64,000 nucleotides of DNA from Micromonospora purpureochromogenes (GTDB lineage: Bacteria; Actinomycetota; Actinomycetes; Mycobacteriales; Micromonosporaceae): assembly GCF_900091515.1 (NCBI RefSeq), contig NZ_LT607410.1, positions 124,001 through 188,000 on the forward strand, written 5' to 3'. Positions 37,081-46,019 of the stretch are shown here, one piece after another. The notes beneath the pieces were generated by a model, which was given only the letters and a program-made list of their open reading frames with translations, was not told the origin of the DNA and did not search any database. Every line of letters starts with the position of its first letter. Within the stretch, counting starts at the first letter, position 1. The translations under genes were made by a program, and so were the position numbers.

Positions 37081-37557
37081 TCAGCGGGACGGGGCGAACG
37101 TGGTGGGCGGAGCGGACGTCTCGTCGGCGGTCCGCCGCCGACGGACCGTGCGGACCATGATGACCACCCAGGCCACCGCCGCGGCCAGACCGGCCACGGT
37201 GAGGCCGGTGACCAGCAGCCAGGTCGACCCGCCGGTGGTGGAGAAGACGCCCTTGCGGGCGCCCGTGTCGCGTGCCTCGGCCGTGCCGCCCCGGGTCAGC
37301 CCGTCCGGCGCGTCGTAGAGGATGACGTCGGCGCGCCGGGCGCCGCCCTCGGTGGCCACGAAGTCACCGTGCCACTCGCAGTTGCGCCGGGAGCACTCCT
37401 CGGCCACCGCGGTGAACGTGCCCGGCGTGCCGCCACCGTTCTTCGCCTCCCAGGTCGGGGCGAGGTCGGTGGCGCCCAGCATGAGTCCGATGGCGGCGAT
37501 GACCGGCAGTCCGATCCAGACGAACACCTTCGTCCGCCACCCGTTGATCTTTTCCAT
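37081..37557 (-). CDS. two-pass membrane protein of unknown function
   Basis: A 158-residue protein with membrane segments at about 11-29 and 112-135 and an external loop of about 80 residues. The loop contains two Cys in EECSRRNCEWHGDF that may form a disulfide. A basic RRRR stretch and a Pro/Thr tail follow the second segment, placing both ends inside. No family is recognised. The ATG at 37557 is the only good start. It lies 50 bases from the next gene on the same strand. Confidence 0.65.
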   Translation of the reverse strand: MEKINGWRTKVFVWIGLPVIAAIGLMLGATDLAPTWEAKNGGGTPGTFTAVAEECSRRNCEWHGDFVATEGGARRADVILYDAPDGLTRGGTAEARDTGARKGVFSTTGGSTWLLVTGLTVAGLAAAVAWVVIMVRTVRRRRTADETSAPPTTFAPSR

Positions 37558-37606
37558 GGCGGCAGACCCTAGCGGGGCGCTTCCGATTCCGCTGCCCCGG
37601 TGCGAC

Positions 37607-37894
37607 CTAACCCTCGCGGTGCGGGTCGGCCTGGTCGGGCTGGTCCGGCTGGTCGTCGCCGGCCAGCGCCGACCGGAGCCGCTCCTTCTCGGCGCGGCGC
37701 CGCTCGGCCGCGACGGCCATCTCCTCGGCCATCTCGTCCCGCCAGCCGCGCAGCAGGAAGAACGAGGCGGCGGCGGAGAACGCCAGCGCCAGCATCAGCT
37801 TGAGGAAGATGTTCATGTCCACCGGCCAGAGGGCCAGCACGATCAGCACGAACAGCCCGATCCGGCCCAGCGTGTACTTGACCGCCGCGCTCAC
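37607..37894 (-). CDS. DUF4229 family small membrane protein
   Basis: A 95-residue protein that begins VSAAVKYTLGRIGLFVLIVL, with two hydrophobic segments (about 10-25 and 31-47), then a charged helix and a tail of DQPDQPDQAD repeats. The N-terminal pattern fits the actinobacterial DUF4229 family, whose role is unknown to me. The GTG at 37894 is preferred over a longer frame that mirrors the next gene. It lies between mqnE and other small membrane genes. Confidence 0.7.
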   Translation of the reverse strand: MSAAVKYTLGRIGLFVLIVLALWPVDMNIFLKLMLALAFSAAASFFLLRGWRDEMAEEMAVAAERRRAEKERLRSALAGDDQPDQPDQADPHREG

Positions 37895-37937
37895 GTTTCC
37901 ACTCCGTTCTCCGCCGCCGGGGTGACCCGGGGCGGGT

Positions 37938-38360
37938 TCAGCCCGTGCGTCGGGCCAGCCAGTGCACGCCATGGAACCAGAGCACCGCGTACACCAGGGT
38001 GAACGCGAGGGCGGCCAGGCCGCCGGTGAGCAGCGGCGCCAGGCCGGCCGCCACCCCGGCGACCAGCAGCCCGCCGACCACCGCGACCACGGCGGCGACC
38101 AGCGCCGCCACCACCCGGGCCGCACCGAACTCCCAGGCCCGGAAGTCGTCCCAGTACAGCCACGCCGGCAGGATCACCGCCAGCCAGCCGTTGGTGCGGC
38201 CGAACTCCCCCGCGCCGATCGAGGCGAAGGCCCAGTCGAACAGCACCAGCGCCAGCAGCCCGATGATCCACCCGGCGAGGCTGACCCCGAGCAGGTCGCC
38301 CAGGGTGAGGACGCGCCCCTCGGCGTCCCGCCGGGGGAATCCGCTCCGCTGTTCCGTCAT
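37938..38360 (-). CDS. four-segment membrane protein of unknown function
   Basis: A 140-residue hydrophobic protein with about four membrane segments (near 28-45, 57-70, 80-105 and 110-128) and a charged N terminus, MTEQRSGFPRRDAEGRVLTL. No domain is recognised. It lies 23 bases after mqnE on the same strand and is followed by the DUF4229 gene, so the three are probably co-transcribed. I infer no involvement in menaquinone synthesis from sequence. Confidence 0.7.
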   Translation of the reverse strand: MTEQRSGFPRRDAEGRVLTLGDLLGVSLAGWIIGLLALVLFDWAFASIGAGEFGRTNGWLAVILPAWLYWDDFRAWEFGAARVVAALVAAVVAVVGGLLVAGVAAGLAPLLTGGLAALAFTLVYAVLWFHGVHWLARRTG

Positions 38361-38383
38361 GGTGCTACGAGGATACGGCCGGA

Positions 38384-39553
38384 TCAGGCCCAGACCTGCT
38401 GGGGCTCGGAACGCCGCTCGGCCAGCGACGGGGCCTTGTCGTACTCCCGGACCACGTTGTAGCGGGTGTCCCGCTCGACGGGCTGGAAGCCGGCGTCCCA
38501 GATCAGGTGCAGCAGGTCGTCCCGGTGCATCGTGTTCGGGGTGCCGTACGAGTCGGCGTCGTGGGTGATCTTGTATTCCACGACCGAGCCGTCCAGGTCG
38601 TCCACGCCGAAGTTCAGCGAGAGCTGCGCGACCGACAGACCGTGCATCACCCAGAAGTTCTTGAGGTGCGGGATGTTGTCGAAGAGCAGCCGGGAGACGG
38701 CGAAGGTCTTCAGCGACTCGGCCGGCGACGCCATCGTGGTGCGGGCCTGGATCCGGTTACGGATCTTGCCGTCCGCCGAGTCGACGAAGTCGTGCTGATA
38801 GCGCAGCGGGATGAAGACCGCGAAGCCGCCCGTCTCGTCCTGCAGCTCACGCAGCCGCAGCACGTGGTCGACCCGGTGCCGGGGCTCCTCGATGTGGCCG
38901 TAGAGCATCGTGGACGGCGTCTTCATGCCCTTCGAGTGGGCCAGTCGGTGGATCCGCGACCAGTCCTCCCAGTGGCACTCGTGGTCCACGATGTGCTGCC
39001 GGACCTCCCAGTCGAAGATCTCGGCGCCACCGCCGGTCAGCGACTCCAGGCCGGCGTCCATCAGCTCGTCGAGGATCTCGTCGGCGCTCAGCCCGCTGAT
39101 CTTCTCGAACCACTGCACCTCGGTGGCGGTGAAGCACTTGAGCTTGACGTTCGGCAGCGCCGCCTTCAGCTCGCGCAGCACCTTGGGGTAGTAGCGCCAC
39201 GGCAGGGTCGGGTGCAGGCCGTTGACGATGTGCAGCTCGGTGAGCTGCTCGTCCTCCATCTCCTTGGCCTTGCGGACGGCCTCGTCGATGCGCATCGTGT
39301 ACGCGTCCTTCTCGCCCGGCTTGCGCTGGAACGAGCAGTACGCGCAGGAGGCGGAGCAGACGTTGGTCAGGTTGAGGTGCCGGTTGACGTTGAACATCAC
39401 CCGATCGCCGTTGAGCTCGGTACGGCGGTGGTGGGCCAGCCGCCCCAGCCAGGCCAGGTCGTCGCTGTCGTAGAGCGCGATCCCGTCCTCCCGGGTCAGC
39501 CGCTCACCGGCGTACACCTTCGCTTCGAGCTCGCGCTTGAGTCCGGCGTCCAT
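38384..39553 (-). CDS. mqnE: aminofutalosine synthase (radical SAM)
   Basis: Radical SAM enzyme joining 3-enolpyruvylbenzoate to adenosine to give 6-amino-6-deoxyfutalosine. The 389-residue protein has the motif C66-x3-C70-x2-C73 in LTNVCSASCAYCSFQRK, then HIVNGLHPTLPWRYYPK and LTGGGAEIFDWEVRQ, which distinguish MqnE from MqnC. ATG at 39553 is chosen; GTG at 39574 in the same frame would add seven residues. Its presence means this organism makes aminofutalosine rather than futalosine directly. Confidence 0.95.
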   Translation of the reverse strand: MDAGLKRELEAKVYAGERLTREDGIALYDSDDLAWLGRLAHHRRTELNGDRVMFNVNRHLNLTNVCSASCAYCSFQRKPGEKDAYTMRIDEAVRKAKEMEDEQLTELHIVNGLHPTLPWRYYPKVLRELKAALPNVKLKCFTATEVQWFEKISGLSADEILDELMDAGLESLTGGGAEIFDWEVRQHIVDHECHWEDWSRIHRLAHSKGMKTPSTMLYGHIEEPRHRVDHVLRLRELQDETGGFAVFIPLRYQHDFVDSADGKIRNRIQARTTMASPAESLKTFAVSRLLFDNIPHLKNFWVMHGLSVAQLSLNFGVDDLDGSVVEYKITHDADSYGTPNTMHRDDLLHLIWDAGFQPVERDTRYNVVREYDKAPSLAERRSEPQQVWA

Positions 39554-39793
39554 CGAAAGCCACGTCCCTTCCACCTGCGGTTCGCGTCGAGCCTACGTCG
39601 GTCCCCCGACGAGCCGGCAGCACGGGCACCGCCAGCGACATACTTCACCGGACTCTCAGGTACCCGTGACCGGGTGACGCATCGACATACCTGCCTCGGT
39701 GCGGTAAGACAGGGTGGGGCGCGACACACACTGGTAGCGTCCCGGTCGCCGCGCCCACCGTGCGCGGCACGAGCGCGCCGGACGGGGAGCGGA
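39554..39793. promoter_or_regulatory. divergent promoter region, mqnE / NlpC gene
   Basis: 240 bases with no gene. On the plus strand TAGCGT at 39735-39740 is a plausible -10 element, giving a leader of about 45 bases for the NlpC/P60 gene. No -35 or terminator stands out for mqnE. Confidence 0.35.
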
Positions 39794-41356
39794 ATGGTCG
39801 ACAGCGGGCACGGGCGACGGCAGCGACGACGCAGGAGCCCGGTGATCTCGCCGGTGCTGCGTCCCGCGCTCTGGTCGGCCCTGCTCGGCGCCGTCGCCGC
39901 GATGGCCCTGGCCACCCCCGCGTACGCCGAACCGGCGCTGCCCAACGCCGTTCCCGACACCGGCTCCCGCCCGGTGGCCACCGGCGGCCTGCGCCTGCCC
40001 GGTGCCGCCCCGGGCCTGCCCGGCGGCGTGACCGGCCTGCCCACCGGCGGGCCGACCCTGCCGGTCGGCGGGGTCGTCGCCAGCCCGCTGCTGGCCCAGA
40101 TCACCGCCCTCGAGACGCAGAACGGCCAGCTCGGCGACCAGCTGCTCGGGATCCGCCAGCAACGCGACGACGCCCGCACGCAGCTCACCGCCGCCGAGGG
40201 TGAGCTGGCCCGGGCCCGCGACGCCCTGGCCGCCGCCCAGCAGCGCGCCGACTCCGTGGCCGCCGACGCCTTCAAGGCCGCCGCCGCCCTGCCGCCCGGC
40301 GAGATCGCCGAGGACCTCGAGGGGCTGAGCCGCCTGTCGCGGATCTCCCGCGGCGAGCAGTCCGAGGACACCACCACCGCCGCCGCCGGCGAGCTGTCCC
40401 GCACCCGCAGCGCCGAGCAGGTCGCCACCCAGGCGGTCGCCTCCGCGCAGGACCGGGTCCGCCGGGCGGAGGAGCAGTTCACCGCGGTGGAGAAGGCGCT
40501 GCGGGAGAACGAGCGGAAGCTGGTCAAGCTCCGCGCGGACAACCAGGCCCAGCTGATCGAGCTGGAACGGCAGCAGGAGGCCGCCGAGCAGAAGCTCGGT
40601 GCCGCGTACGTCGAGGGGCAGAGCACCACCGGCCTGATCGCCAGCCCGCAGGCCCTCGCCGCCGTCCGGTACGCGCTGGCGCAGCTCGGCGACCCGTACC
40701 TCTGGTCGGCCGAGGGGCCGGACCGGTTCGACTGCTCCGGTCTGATGTGGGCGGCGTACCGCTCGGCCGGCTACTACGACCTGCCCCGCGTCTCCCGGGA
40801 CCAGTACTACGCCACCCGGGCCCGCTCGGTGGACCGCAGCGCCCTGCTCCCCGGCGACCTGCTCTTCTTCGCCTCGGGCAGCAGCTGGACGACCATCCAC
40901 CACGTCGGCATGTACATCGGCGGCGGCAAGATGGTGCAGGCACCGTCCACCGGCGACGTCGTCAAGATCTCCACGGTCCGGTGGTCCGGCCTGTACGCCG
41001 CCACCCGGGTCGTCGGGGCGGTACCCGCGCCGGCGACCACGCCGCCGCCCGTCACGCCCACCACGCCGGCCCCCCGGCCGACGGGGTCGACGTCGCCGAA
41101 GCCGACCACGCCGGCGCCGAAGCCCTCGCCCACCTCCACGACGGTGCCCACCCGGCCGCCGACCACGCCCACCACGCCGCCGGCCTCCCCGTCGCCGTCG
41201 CAGAGCCCGTCGCCGTCGCCGAGCCCGTCGGACTCCGGCGCGCCGAGCCCGACGACCAGCAGCGCGGAGCCGAGCACCGCACCGAGCAGCCTGGCTCCGG
41301 AGAGCAGCGCCCCCGCGTCGACCTCGGCGTCGGCCGCGGCGAGCACCGGCGCCTGA
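39794..41356 (+). CDS. secreted NlpC/P60 peptidoglycan hydrolase with coiled coil
   Basis: A 520-residue cell-wall hydrolase of the RipA type that cleaves within the stem peptide. The signal peptide ends near residue 49 (AYAEP), then a Gly/Pro-rich stretch, a coiled coil at about 96-275 rich in Glu, Arg, Gln and Ala, and an NlpC/P60 domain at about 290-415. Catalytic Cys is in FDCSGLMWAAY and His in TIHHVGMYIG. About 100 residues of Pro/Thr/Ser-rich tail follow. The ATG at 39794 has GGGGAGCGG upstream. The coiled coil probably keeps the enzyme inactive or ties it to a partner. Confidence 0.9.
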   Translation: MVDSGHGRRQRRRRSPVISPVLRPALWSALLGAVAAMALATPAYAEPALPNAVPDTGSRPVATGGLRLPGAAPGLPGGVTGLPTGGPTLPVGGVVASPLLAQITALETQNGQLGDQLLGIRQQRDDARTQLTAAEGELARARDALAAAQQRADSVAADAFKAAAALPPGEIAEDLEGLSRLSRISRGEQSEDTTTAAAGELSRTRSAEQVATQAVASAQDRVRRAEEQFTAVEKALRENERKLVKLRADNQAQLIELERQQEAAEQKLGAAYVEGQSTTGLIASPQALAAVRYALAQLGDPYLWSAEGPDRFDCSGLMWAAYRSAGYYDLPRVSRDQYYATRARSVDRSALLPGDLLFFASGSSWTTIHHVGMYIGGGKMVQAPSTGDVVKISTVRWSGLYAATRVVGAVPAPATTPPPVTPTTPAPRPTGSTSPKPTTPAPKPSPTSTTVPTRPPTTPTTPPASPSPSQSPSPSPSPSDSGAPSPTTSSAEPSTAPSSLAPESSAPASTSASAAASTGA

Positions 41357-41493
41357 CCCGGCGCGACCCCGCCGACACCCGCCCGGTACGCGCTCCGGCT
41401 GTGCCGGCGGGGTGGAATGTGGCACCGTGACATCCAGGCACACCCGGCCCGGTGTCACGGGTTGCGGGTGCGAGCGCGGCGCGGAGGGCGAGC

Positions 41494-43029
41494 ATGGGCG
41501 AGCGACAGATTCCGGCGGAGACCGTCGACCGCGGATCCGTGCCCGAACCGGCCGCCACGACCGGTCCCGCCCCGACCGGACGCTCCGGGGTCGACGGGCC
41601 GCGGGCGGACATCCCGTCGAGCGCGCCCGGCACCGCCCCGGCCGCACCCTGCACCGCCCCGGCCGCACCCGATGCCTCGCCGGCCGCGTCCGACGGCGGG
41701 CCGGCGGCGGACCGCTCGGGAGGCAGCGCGAGCGCGGACGCGCCGCCGGCCGGGTCCCCGCCGTCGCCGTCCGCCGCGCCCGCCCGCGCCCGGGCCAGCG
41801 TCGCCACCGTGACCGCGCCACCGCAGGACGGCAGCCTGCCGGGGCCGCCCGCCGCCGGCACCACCTACCGGGCCGGCGCGCCGGAGAGCGACCGGGCCGG
41901 CGGGGCGAGCGGCGCCGATCGGGCCGAGGGTGCCGGCTGGGCACGCGTCCCGACCGGCTCCGCCCCCGTCGTGGGCGCCGCGTCGGTACCCGGGCAGCGC
42001 GGCGGTGGCTCGACGCCGGGCACCCGGGCCAGCGCCTCCGTCCCGGGGCTGAGCCGGATCTCGGCCGAGGAGGCCACCGCCGGTGCGGCCGACGCGGTCG
42101 CCCGGGCCGGTGGCGGAGCCGCCACGGTCTACCGGTCGACGCCGGTCAACCCGGAACCGCCCGAGCCCGCCCAGCCCCCGGAGCCGGCCCAGCCGCCCAC
42201 CCCGCCGACGCCCGAGCCGGAGCCCGCACCGGCCCCAAAGCCGCCCCGGCCGGCGCCCCCGCCCACGCCCGCCCCGCCCGCCCCGACGCCGCTCCCGGAA
42301 CCGCCGGCGCCCGGGCCGTTCCCCCCGCCGGCGCCCCCGCTGCCGCGCCCGACCCCGCCCGGTCCGCGGCCGACCCCGCCCGGGCCGGTCCCGCCCGTGC
42401 CCGGCCCGCCGGTACCCCCGCCCGGGCCGGCGGTGCCCCCGCCGCCGCCCCCGCCGGGCCCGATGCCGGCCCCGCCGTTCCCGCCGCCGCCGGCCATGCC
42501 GGGTGCGGGCACGCCGGTCTCCGCCCCGCCCGCCGCCGCGCCGCCGTTCCGGGCCGCCGCCCAGGTCTCCGCGCCGCCGTTCCGGGCCGCCGCCCAGGTC
42601 TCCGCGCCACCCGCCCGGGCCGCCGCGCCCGCCTCGGCCCCGCCGGCCGCGCCGGTCCGGCCGGCGTCGGTCCCGCCGGCCGTCGAGCGCCCCGCCTGGG
42701 GTACGCCGTCCGCCGGCGGCCCCGGCCAGCCCGGTACGCCCTACCGGGGCGGCCCGGACCTGGCCAGCACCGTCTACGGCGGCACCGAGGGGCCCGGCTT
42801 CGCCACGGTGTCCTTCCCGGCCGGCAACCCGCTGGAGAACTCCGGCTCGCTGACCGGGCACATCCTGGCCCAGGGCTGGGCCGACACGCCCGCCGAACGG
42901 TCCCGCACCACCCGGGTGGTGGTCGTCCTGGCGGCCTCGCTGGGGCTGCTGGTGGCGATCAGCGTGCTGGTCGTCCTGCTCGCCAACGACGCCATGGACG
43001 GCCTGGTGGGCAACGTCCTGAACAAGTGA
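41494..43029 (+). CDS. Pro/Ala-rich single-pass membrane protein
   Basis: A 511-residue protein dominated by low-complexity Pro, Ala and Gly; long PPxP runs occupy about 215-370. Its only membrane segment is close to the C terminus (VVVVLAASLGLLVAISVLVVLLA, about 472-494), followed by about 16 residues. A more ordered segment precedes it: TVYGGTEGPGFATVSFPAGN and GHILAQGWADTPAERSRT. No signal peptide is seen, so the bulk is probably cytoplasmic, with a tail anchor. The ATG at 41494 follows GCGGAGGGCG. A 33-base repeat occurs at 42541. Function unknown. Confidence 0.7.
   Translation: MGERQIPAETVDRGSVPEPAATTGPAPTGRSGVDGPRADIPSSAPGTAPAAPCTAPAAPDASPAASDGGPAADRSGGSASADAPPAGSPPSPSAAPARARASVATVTAPPQDGSLPGPPAAGTTYRAGAPESDRAGGASGADRAEGAGWARVPTGSAPVVGAASVPGQRGGGSTPGTRASASVPGLSRISAEEATAGAADAVARAGGGAATVYRSTPVNPEPPEPAQPPEPAQPPTPPTPEPEPAPAPKPPRPAPPPTPAPPAPTPLPEPPAPGPFPPPAPPLPRPTPPGPRPTPPGPVPPVPGPPVPPPGPAVPPPPPPPGPMPAPPFPPPPAMPGAGTPVSAPPAAAPPFRAAAQVSAPPFRAAAQVSAPPARAAAPASAPPAAPVRPASVPPAVERPAWGTPSAGGPGQPGTPYRGGPDLASTVYGGTEGPGFATVSFPAGNPLENSGSLTGHILAQGWADTPAERSRTTRVVVVLAASLGLLVAISVLVVLLANDAMDGLVGNVLNK
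42541..42606 (+). repeat. tandem 33-base coding repeat
   Basis: Two identical 33-base units (42541-42573 and 42574-42606), encoding PPFRAAAQVSA twice, are followed by a degenerate third (PPARAAAPASA). They lie in the Pro-rich gene and probably arose by slippage. Confidence 0.9.
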
Positions 43030-43261
43030 ACGGGGGCGGTTCGGGCCACCCCGTCCCGGTTGCGCGCGTAGGCGGGGCGAGGGTGAGCCCGCCCACTACC
43101 CCCTCGCGATCGACTGGCGGCGTCGCCGGACCGCCGTACACTTGTGGAGATCACTGACCCGGCGCGCCTGGTGCGCGCCCATGGGCGATCTTGCGGGCGA
43201 TTCGGCGGCGTGCAGCCGCAGCGGGCCATCGCGAAGATGCGCCCCGCTCGAAAGGCATTTC
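43030..43261 (+). promoter_or_regulatory. leader region of the DEAD-box helicase gene
   Basis: A 232-base non-coding leader. TACACT at about 43136-43141 is a plausible -10 element. A hairpin GGCGCGC-CTGGT-GCGCGCC lies just after it (about 43160-43178). The AAAGG ribosome binding site precedes the TTG start. Confidence 0.4.
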
Positions 43262-45289
43262 TTGACCACCTTCGCTGACCCCGGCACCACTCCGTCCGTC
43301 CTCGACCCGACCGTCGGGGACACTCCCGCCGCCGACGTCGACTTCGCCGACCTCGGCCTGCCCCGGCCGCTGGTCGAGGCGCTCGCCCGGCAGGGCATCA
43401 CCACCCCGTTCGAGATCCAGCGGGCCACCATGCCCGACGCGCTCGCCGGCCGGGACGTGCTCGGCCGGGGCCAGACCGGCTCCGGCAAGACCCTCGCCTT
43501 CGGGCTGCCGCTGATCGCCCGGCTCGCCGACCGCAACCGGGCCCGGCCGCTGCACCCCCGGGCCCTGGTGCTGGTCCCCACCCGGGAACTCGCCATGCAG
43601 GTCAACGACGCCCTGATGCCGCTCGGCAAGGCCGTCGGCATCTTCCTCAAGACCGCCGTCGGCGGGGTGCCCTACGACCGGCAGATCGACGCGCTGCGCC
43701 GTGGCGTGGAGATCGTCGTGGCCACCCCGGGCCGGCTCGGTGACCTGATCAACCGGGGCGTGTGCCGCCTGGACGACGTCGAGGTGACCGTCCTCGATGA
43801 GGCCGACCAGATGGCCGACATGGGCTTCCTGCCCGAGGTGACCCAGCTGCTGGCGAAGACGCCGGCGGGCGGCCAGCGGCTGCTCTTCTCGGCCACCCTG
43901 GACGGTGACGTGGACTCGCTGGTCAAGCGGTTCATGACCGACCCGGTGACCCACTCGACCGCACCGTCGACCGCCTCGGTGTCCACCATGGACCACCACA
44001 TGCTGCTGATCCCGCCGCACGACAAGTTCGCGGTGGCGGCGTCCATCGCGGCCCGCGACGGCCGGACCATGCTCTTCGCGCGTACCCAGCTCGGGGTGGA
44101 CCGGCTGGTCGAGCAGCTCGCCGCGGTGGGCGTACGGGCCGGTGGCCTGCACGGTGGCAAGACCCAGCGGATGCGTACCAAGACGCTGGCCGAGTTCCGC
44201 GAGGGCCGGATGAACGTCCTGGTCGCCACGGACGTGGCCGCCCGGGGCATCCACGTCGACGGGGTCTCCCTGGTGCTGCACATCGACCCGCCGAAGGACC
44301 CGAAGGACTACCTGCACCGCGCGGGCCGTACCGCCCGGGCCGGCGAGTCCGGCGCGGTGGCGACCCTGGTGCTGCCCAAGCAGCGCCGCACCACGCTGGC
44401 GATGATGGAGAAGGCCGGCGTCGCGCCGGCCGAGACCCGGGTCCGCGTCGGCGACCCGACCCTGGCCGAGCTGACCGGTGCCCGCGAGCCGAGCGGCGTC
44501 CCGGTCCGCGAGGAGCCGGAGCCGCGCCGCGCCGCCGGGCAGCGCCGCTACGGCGACCGCCCGGACCGGGGCGAGCGGCGTTACGGCGACCGGCCGACCG
44601 GCGAGCGCCGGTTCGGTGACCGGGACGGGCGCGGCGAGCGCTTCGGCGAGCGCCGCTTCGACCGCCCGGCGGGCGAGCGTTCCTTCGGCGACCGGGCCCA
44701 GCGCGGCTTTGGCGACCGCACCGACCGCCCGGCCGGCGAGCGTTCCTTCGGCGACCGGGGCCAGCGCGGCTTCGGCGATCGCACCGACCGTCCCGCCGGC
44801 GAGCGTTCCTTCGGCGACCGGGGCCAGCGCGGCTTCGGCGATCGCACCGACCGCCCGGCCGGCGAGCGTTCCTTCGGCGACCGGGGCGACCGGGGTTACG
44901 CCGACCGCCCCCAGGGCGAGCGGCGCTACGGCGACCGGGACGGGCGCGGCGAGCGCTTCGGTGAGCGGCGCTTCGACGGCCGGAGCGACCGCCCGGCGGG
45001 CGAGCGTTCCTTCGGTGACCGGGGCGAGCGGCGCTTCGACGGCCGGGGTGACCGGCCGGCCGGCGACCGCTCGTTCGGCGACCGGGGCCAGCGCGGCTTC
45101 GGCGACCGCACCGACCGTCCGGCCGGCGAGCACCGCTACGGCGACCGGCCGCAGGGCGAGCGTCGCTTCGGCGGCGAGCAGCGCGGCACCGAGCGCCGGG
45201 GCGGGTTCGGCCCCGAGGCACGGGGCGACGACCGGCCGCGCGACGACCGGCGTGGCTTCGGCGGCCGGCCGCCGGCGCGTACCCACTGA
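43262..45289 (+). CDS. DEAD-box RNA helicase with Arg/Gly-rich repeat tail
   Basis: A 675-residue ATP-dependent RNA helicase. Motifs in order: a Q-motif around FADLGLPRPLVEALARQG, GQTGSGKT, PTRELA, TPGRLGD, DEAD (DEADQMADMGF), SATLD, and HRAGRTARAG. From about residue 420 the tail is a long basic region of RGERRFGDRP-like repeats, typical of RNA-binding tails, with four identical-length 63-base DNA repeats. The frame continues upstream, but the leader there is not protein-like. I choose the TTG at 43262 (LTTFADPG) because AAAGG lies seven bases before it and family members start MTTFADLG. Confidence 0.88.
   Translation: MTTFADPGTTPSVLDPTVGDTPAADVDFADLGLPRPLVEALARQGITTPFEIQRATMPDALAGRDVLGRGQTGSGKTLAFGLPLIARLADRNRARPLHPRALVLVPTRELAMQVNDALMPLGKAVGIFLKTAVGGVPYDRQIDALRRGVEIVVATPGRLGDLINRGVCRLDDVEVTVLDEADQMADMGFLPEVTQLLAKTPAGGQRLLFSATLDGDVDSLVKRFMTDPVTHSTAPSTASVSTMDHHMLLIPPHDKFAVAASIAARDGRTMLFARTQLGVDRLVEQLAAVGVRAGGLHGGKTQRMRTKTLAEFREGRMNVLVATDVAARGIHVDGVSLVLHIDPPKDPKDYLHRAGRTARAGESGAVATLVLPKQRRTTLAMMEKAGVAPAETRVRVGDPTLAELTGAREPSGVPVREEPEPRRAAGQRRYGDRPDRGERRYGDRPTGERRFGDRDGRGERFGERRFDRPAGERSFGDRAQRGFGDRTDRPAGERSFGDRGQRGFGDRTDRPAGERSFGDRGQRGFGDRTDRPAGERSFGDRGDRGYADRPQGERRYGDRDGRGERFGERRFDGRSDRPAGERSFGDRGERRFDGRGDRPAGDRSFGDRGQRGFGDRTDRPAGEHRYGDRPQGERRFGGEQRGTERRGGFGPEARGDDRPRDDRRGFGGRPPARTH
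44661..44912 (+). repeat. four tandem 63-base repeats in helicase tail
   Basis: Units start at 44661, 44724, 44787 and 44850, each beginning ACCG(C/T)CC and encoding about 21 residues of the form DRPAGERSFGDRGQRGFGDRT. Shorter, more diverged units extend to about 45170. Confidence 0.85.
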
Positions 45290-45306
45290 TCCGTCCGACC
45301 ACCCGG

Positions 45307-45342
45307 AACGCCGTCGCGGAGCTCGCGCTCCGCGGCGGCGTT
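45307..45342 (+). terminator. terminator of the DEAD-box gene
   Basis: AACGCCG, then CGCGGAGC, pairs with GCTCCGCG and CGGCGTT around a four-base loop with one T-G pair inside the stem, 18 bases after the stop. Confidence 0.75.
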
Positions 45343-45375
45343 TCCGCATGCGCTGCCGGCGTCGGCCGGCTGGCG

Positions 45376-45381
45376 TAACGT
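45376..45381 (+). promoter_or_regulatory. putative -10 element for a leaderless transcript
   Basis: TAACGT ends seven bases before the ATG at 45389, so the transcript would start at or next to the start codon. No ribosome binding site precedes that ATG. Leaderless genes are common in actinobacteria. Confidence 0.45.
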
Positions 45382-45388
45382 CCGAATC

Positions 45389-46009
45389 ATGCCGAGGTCA
45401 CTCTTCTGGCGCCGGACGGACATCGCCGGTGCCGAGCACGCCGTCCTGGACGACGGCCCCGGGTTCGTCGCCCACGGCACCCAGGTCGCCGTGGACCCGA
45501 TCCCCTGGACGTGCCGCTACCAGCTGAGCGCCGGCGCGGACGGGGCCACCAGGTCGCTGGAGGTGACGGCCGAGGGGGCGGGCTGGTCGCGGCGGGTGCG
45601 GCTGGAGCGCGGCGCGGACGGCTGGCGGGTGACCACCGCCGAGCAGGGCGACCTCGACGCGGCGCTGCGGGCCGCCGGGCAGCCACCGGCCGGGCTGCCG
45701 GGCGCCGACGACCCCGACCGGCTGTACGACGCCCTCGACGTCGACCTCAGCGGGTCGCCGTTCTTCAACGCCCTGCCGGTCCGGCGACTGGGCCTGACCG
45801 GGGCGACGCCGGACCTCCCGCACACGGTCACCGTGGCCTGGGTGCTGGCGCCCAGCCTGGAGGTGGTCCCCGCCGAGCAGGTCTACACCCCGCTCGGGCC
45901 GGGACGGGTCCGGTTCGCCAGCGACGGCTTCCGCGCCGAGCTGACCCTCGACGCCGACGGCCTGGTGCTGCACTATCCCGGGCTGGCCGAGCGGGTCGCC
46001 GCCCGCTGA
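45389..46009 (+). CDS. putative glycolipid-binding domain protein
   Basis: A 206-residue soluble protein that fits the putative glycolipid-binding family (PF06475). It has SLFWRRTDIAGAEHAVLDD at the N terminus, DPIPWTCRYQLSAG, GWRVTTAEQGDLDAAL, DVDLSGSPFFNALPVRRLGL and a C-terminal beta segment VRFASDGFRAELTLDADGLV. No signal peptide, so it is probably cytoplasmic. The role is unproven in any organism I know of. The ATG at 45389 is probably translated from a leaderless message. Confidence 0.8.
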   Translation: MPRSLFWRRTDIAGAEHAVLDDGPGFVAHGTQVAVDPIPWTCRYQLSAGADGATRSLEVTAEGAGWSRRVRLERGADGWRVTTAEQGDLDAALRAAGQPPAGLPGADDPDRLYDALDVDLSGSPFFNALPVRRLGLTGATPDLPHTVTVAWVLAPSLEVVPAEQVYTPLGPGRVRFASDGFRAELTLDADGLVLHYPGLAERVAAR

Positions 46010-46019
46010 GCCGACCGGT

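Noticed and set aside
44661..45170. Regular 63-base repeats considered as a CRISPR-like or satellite array
   Set aside because: They are in frame, lack unique spacers and continue the helicase reading frame.
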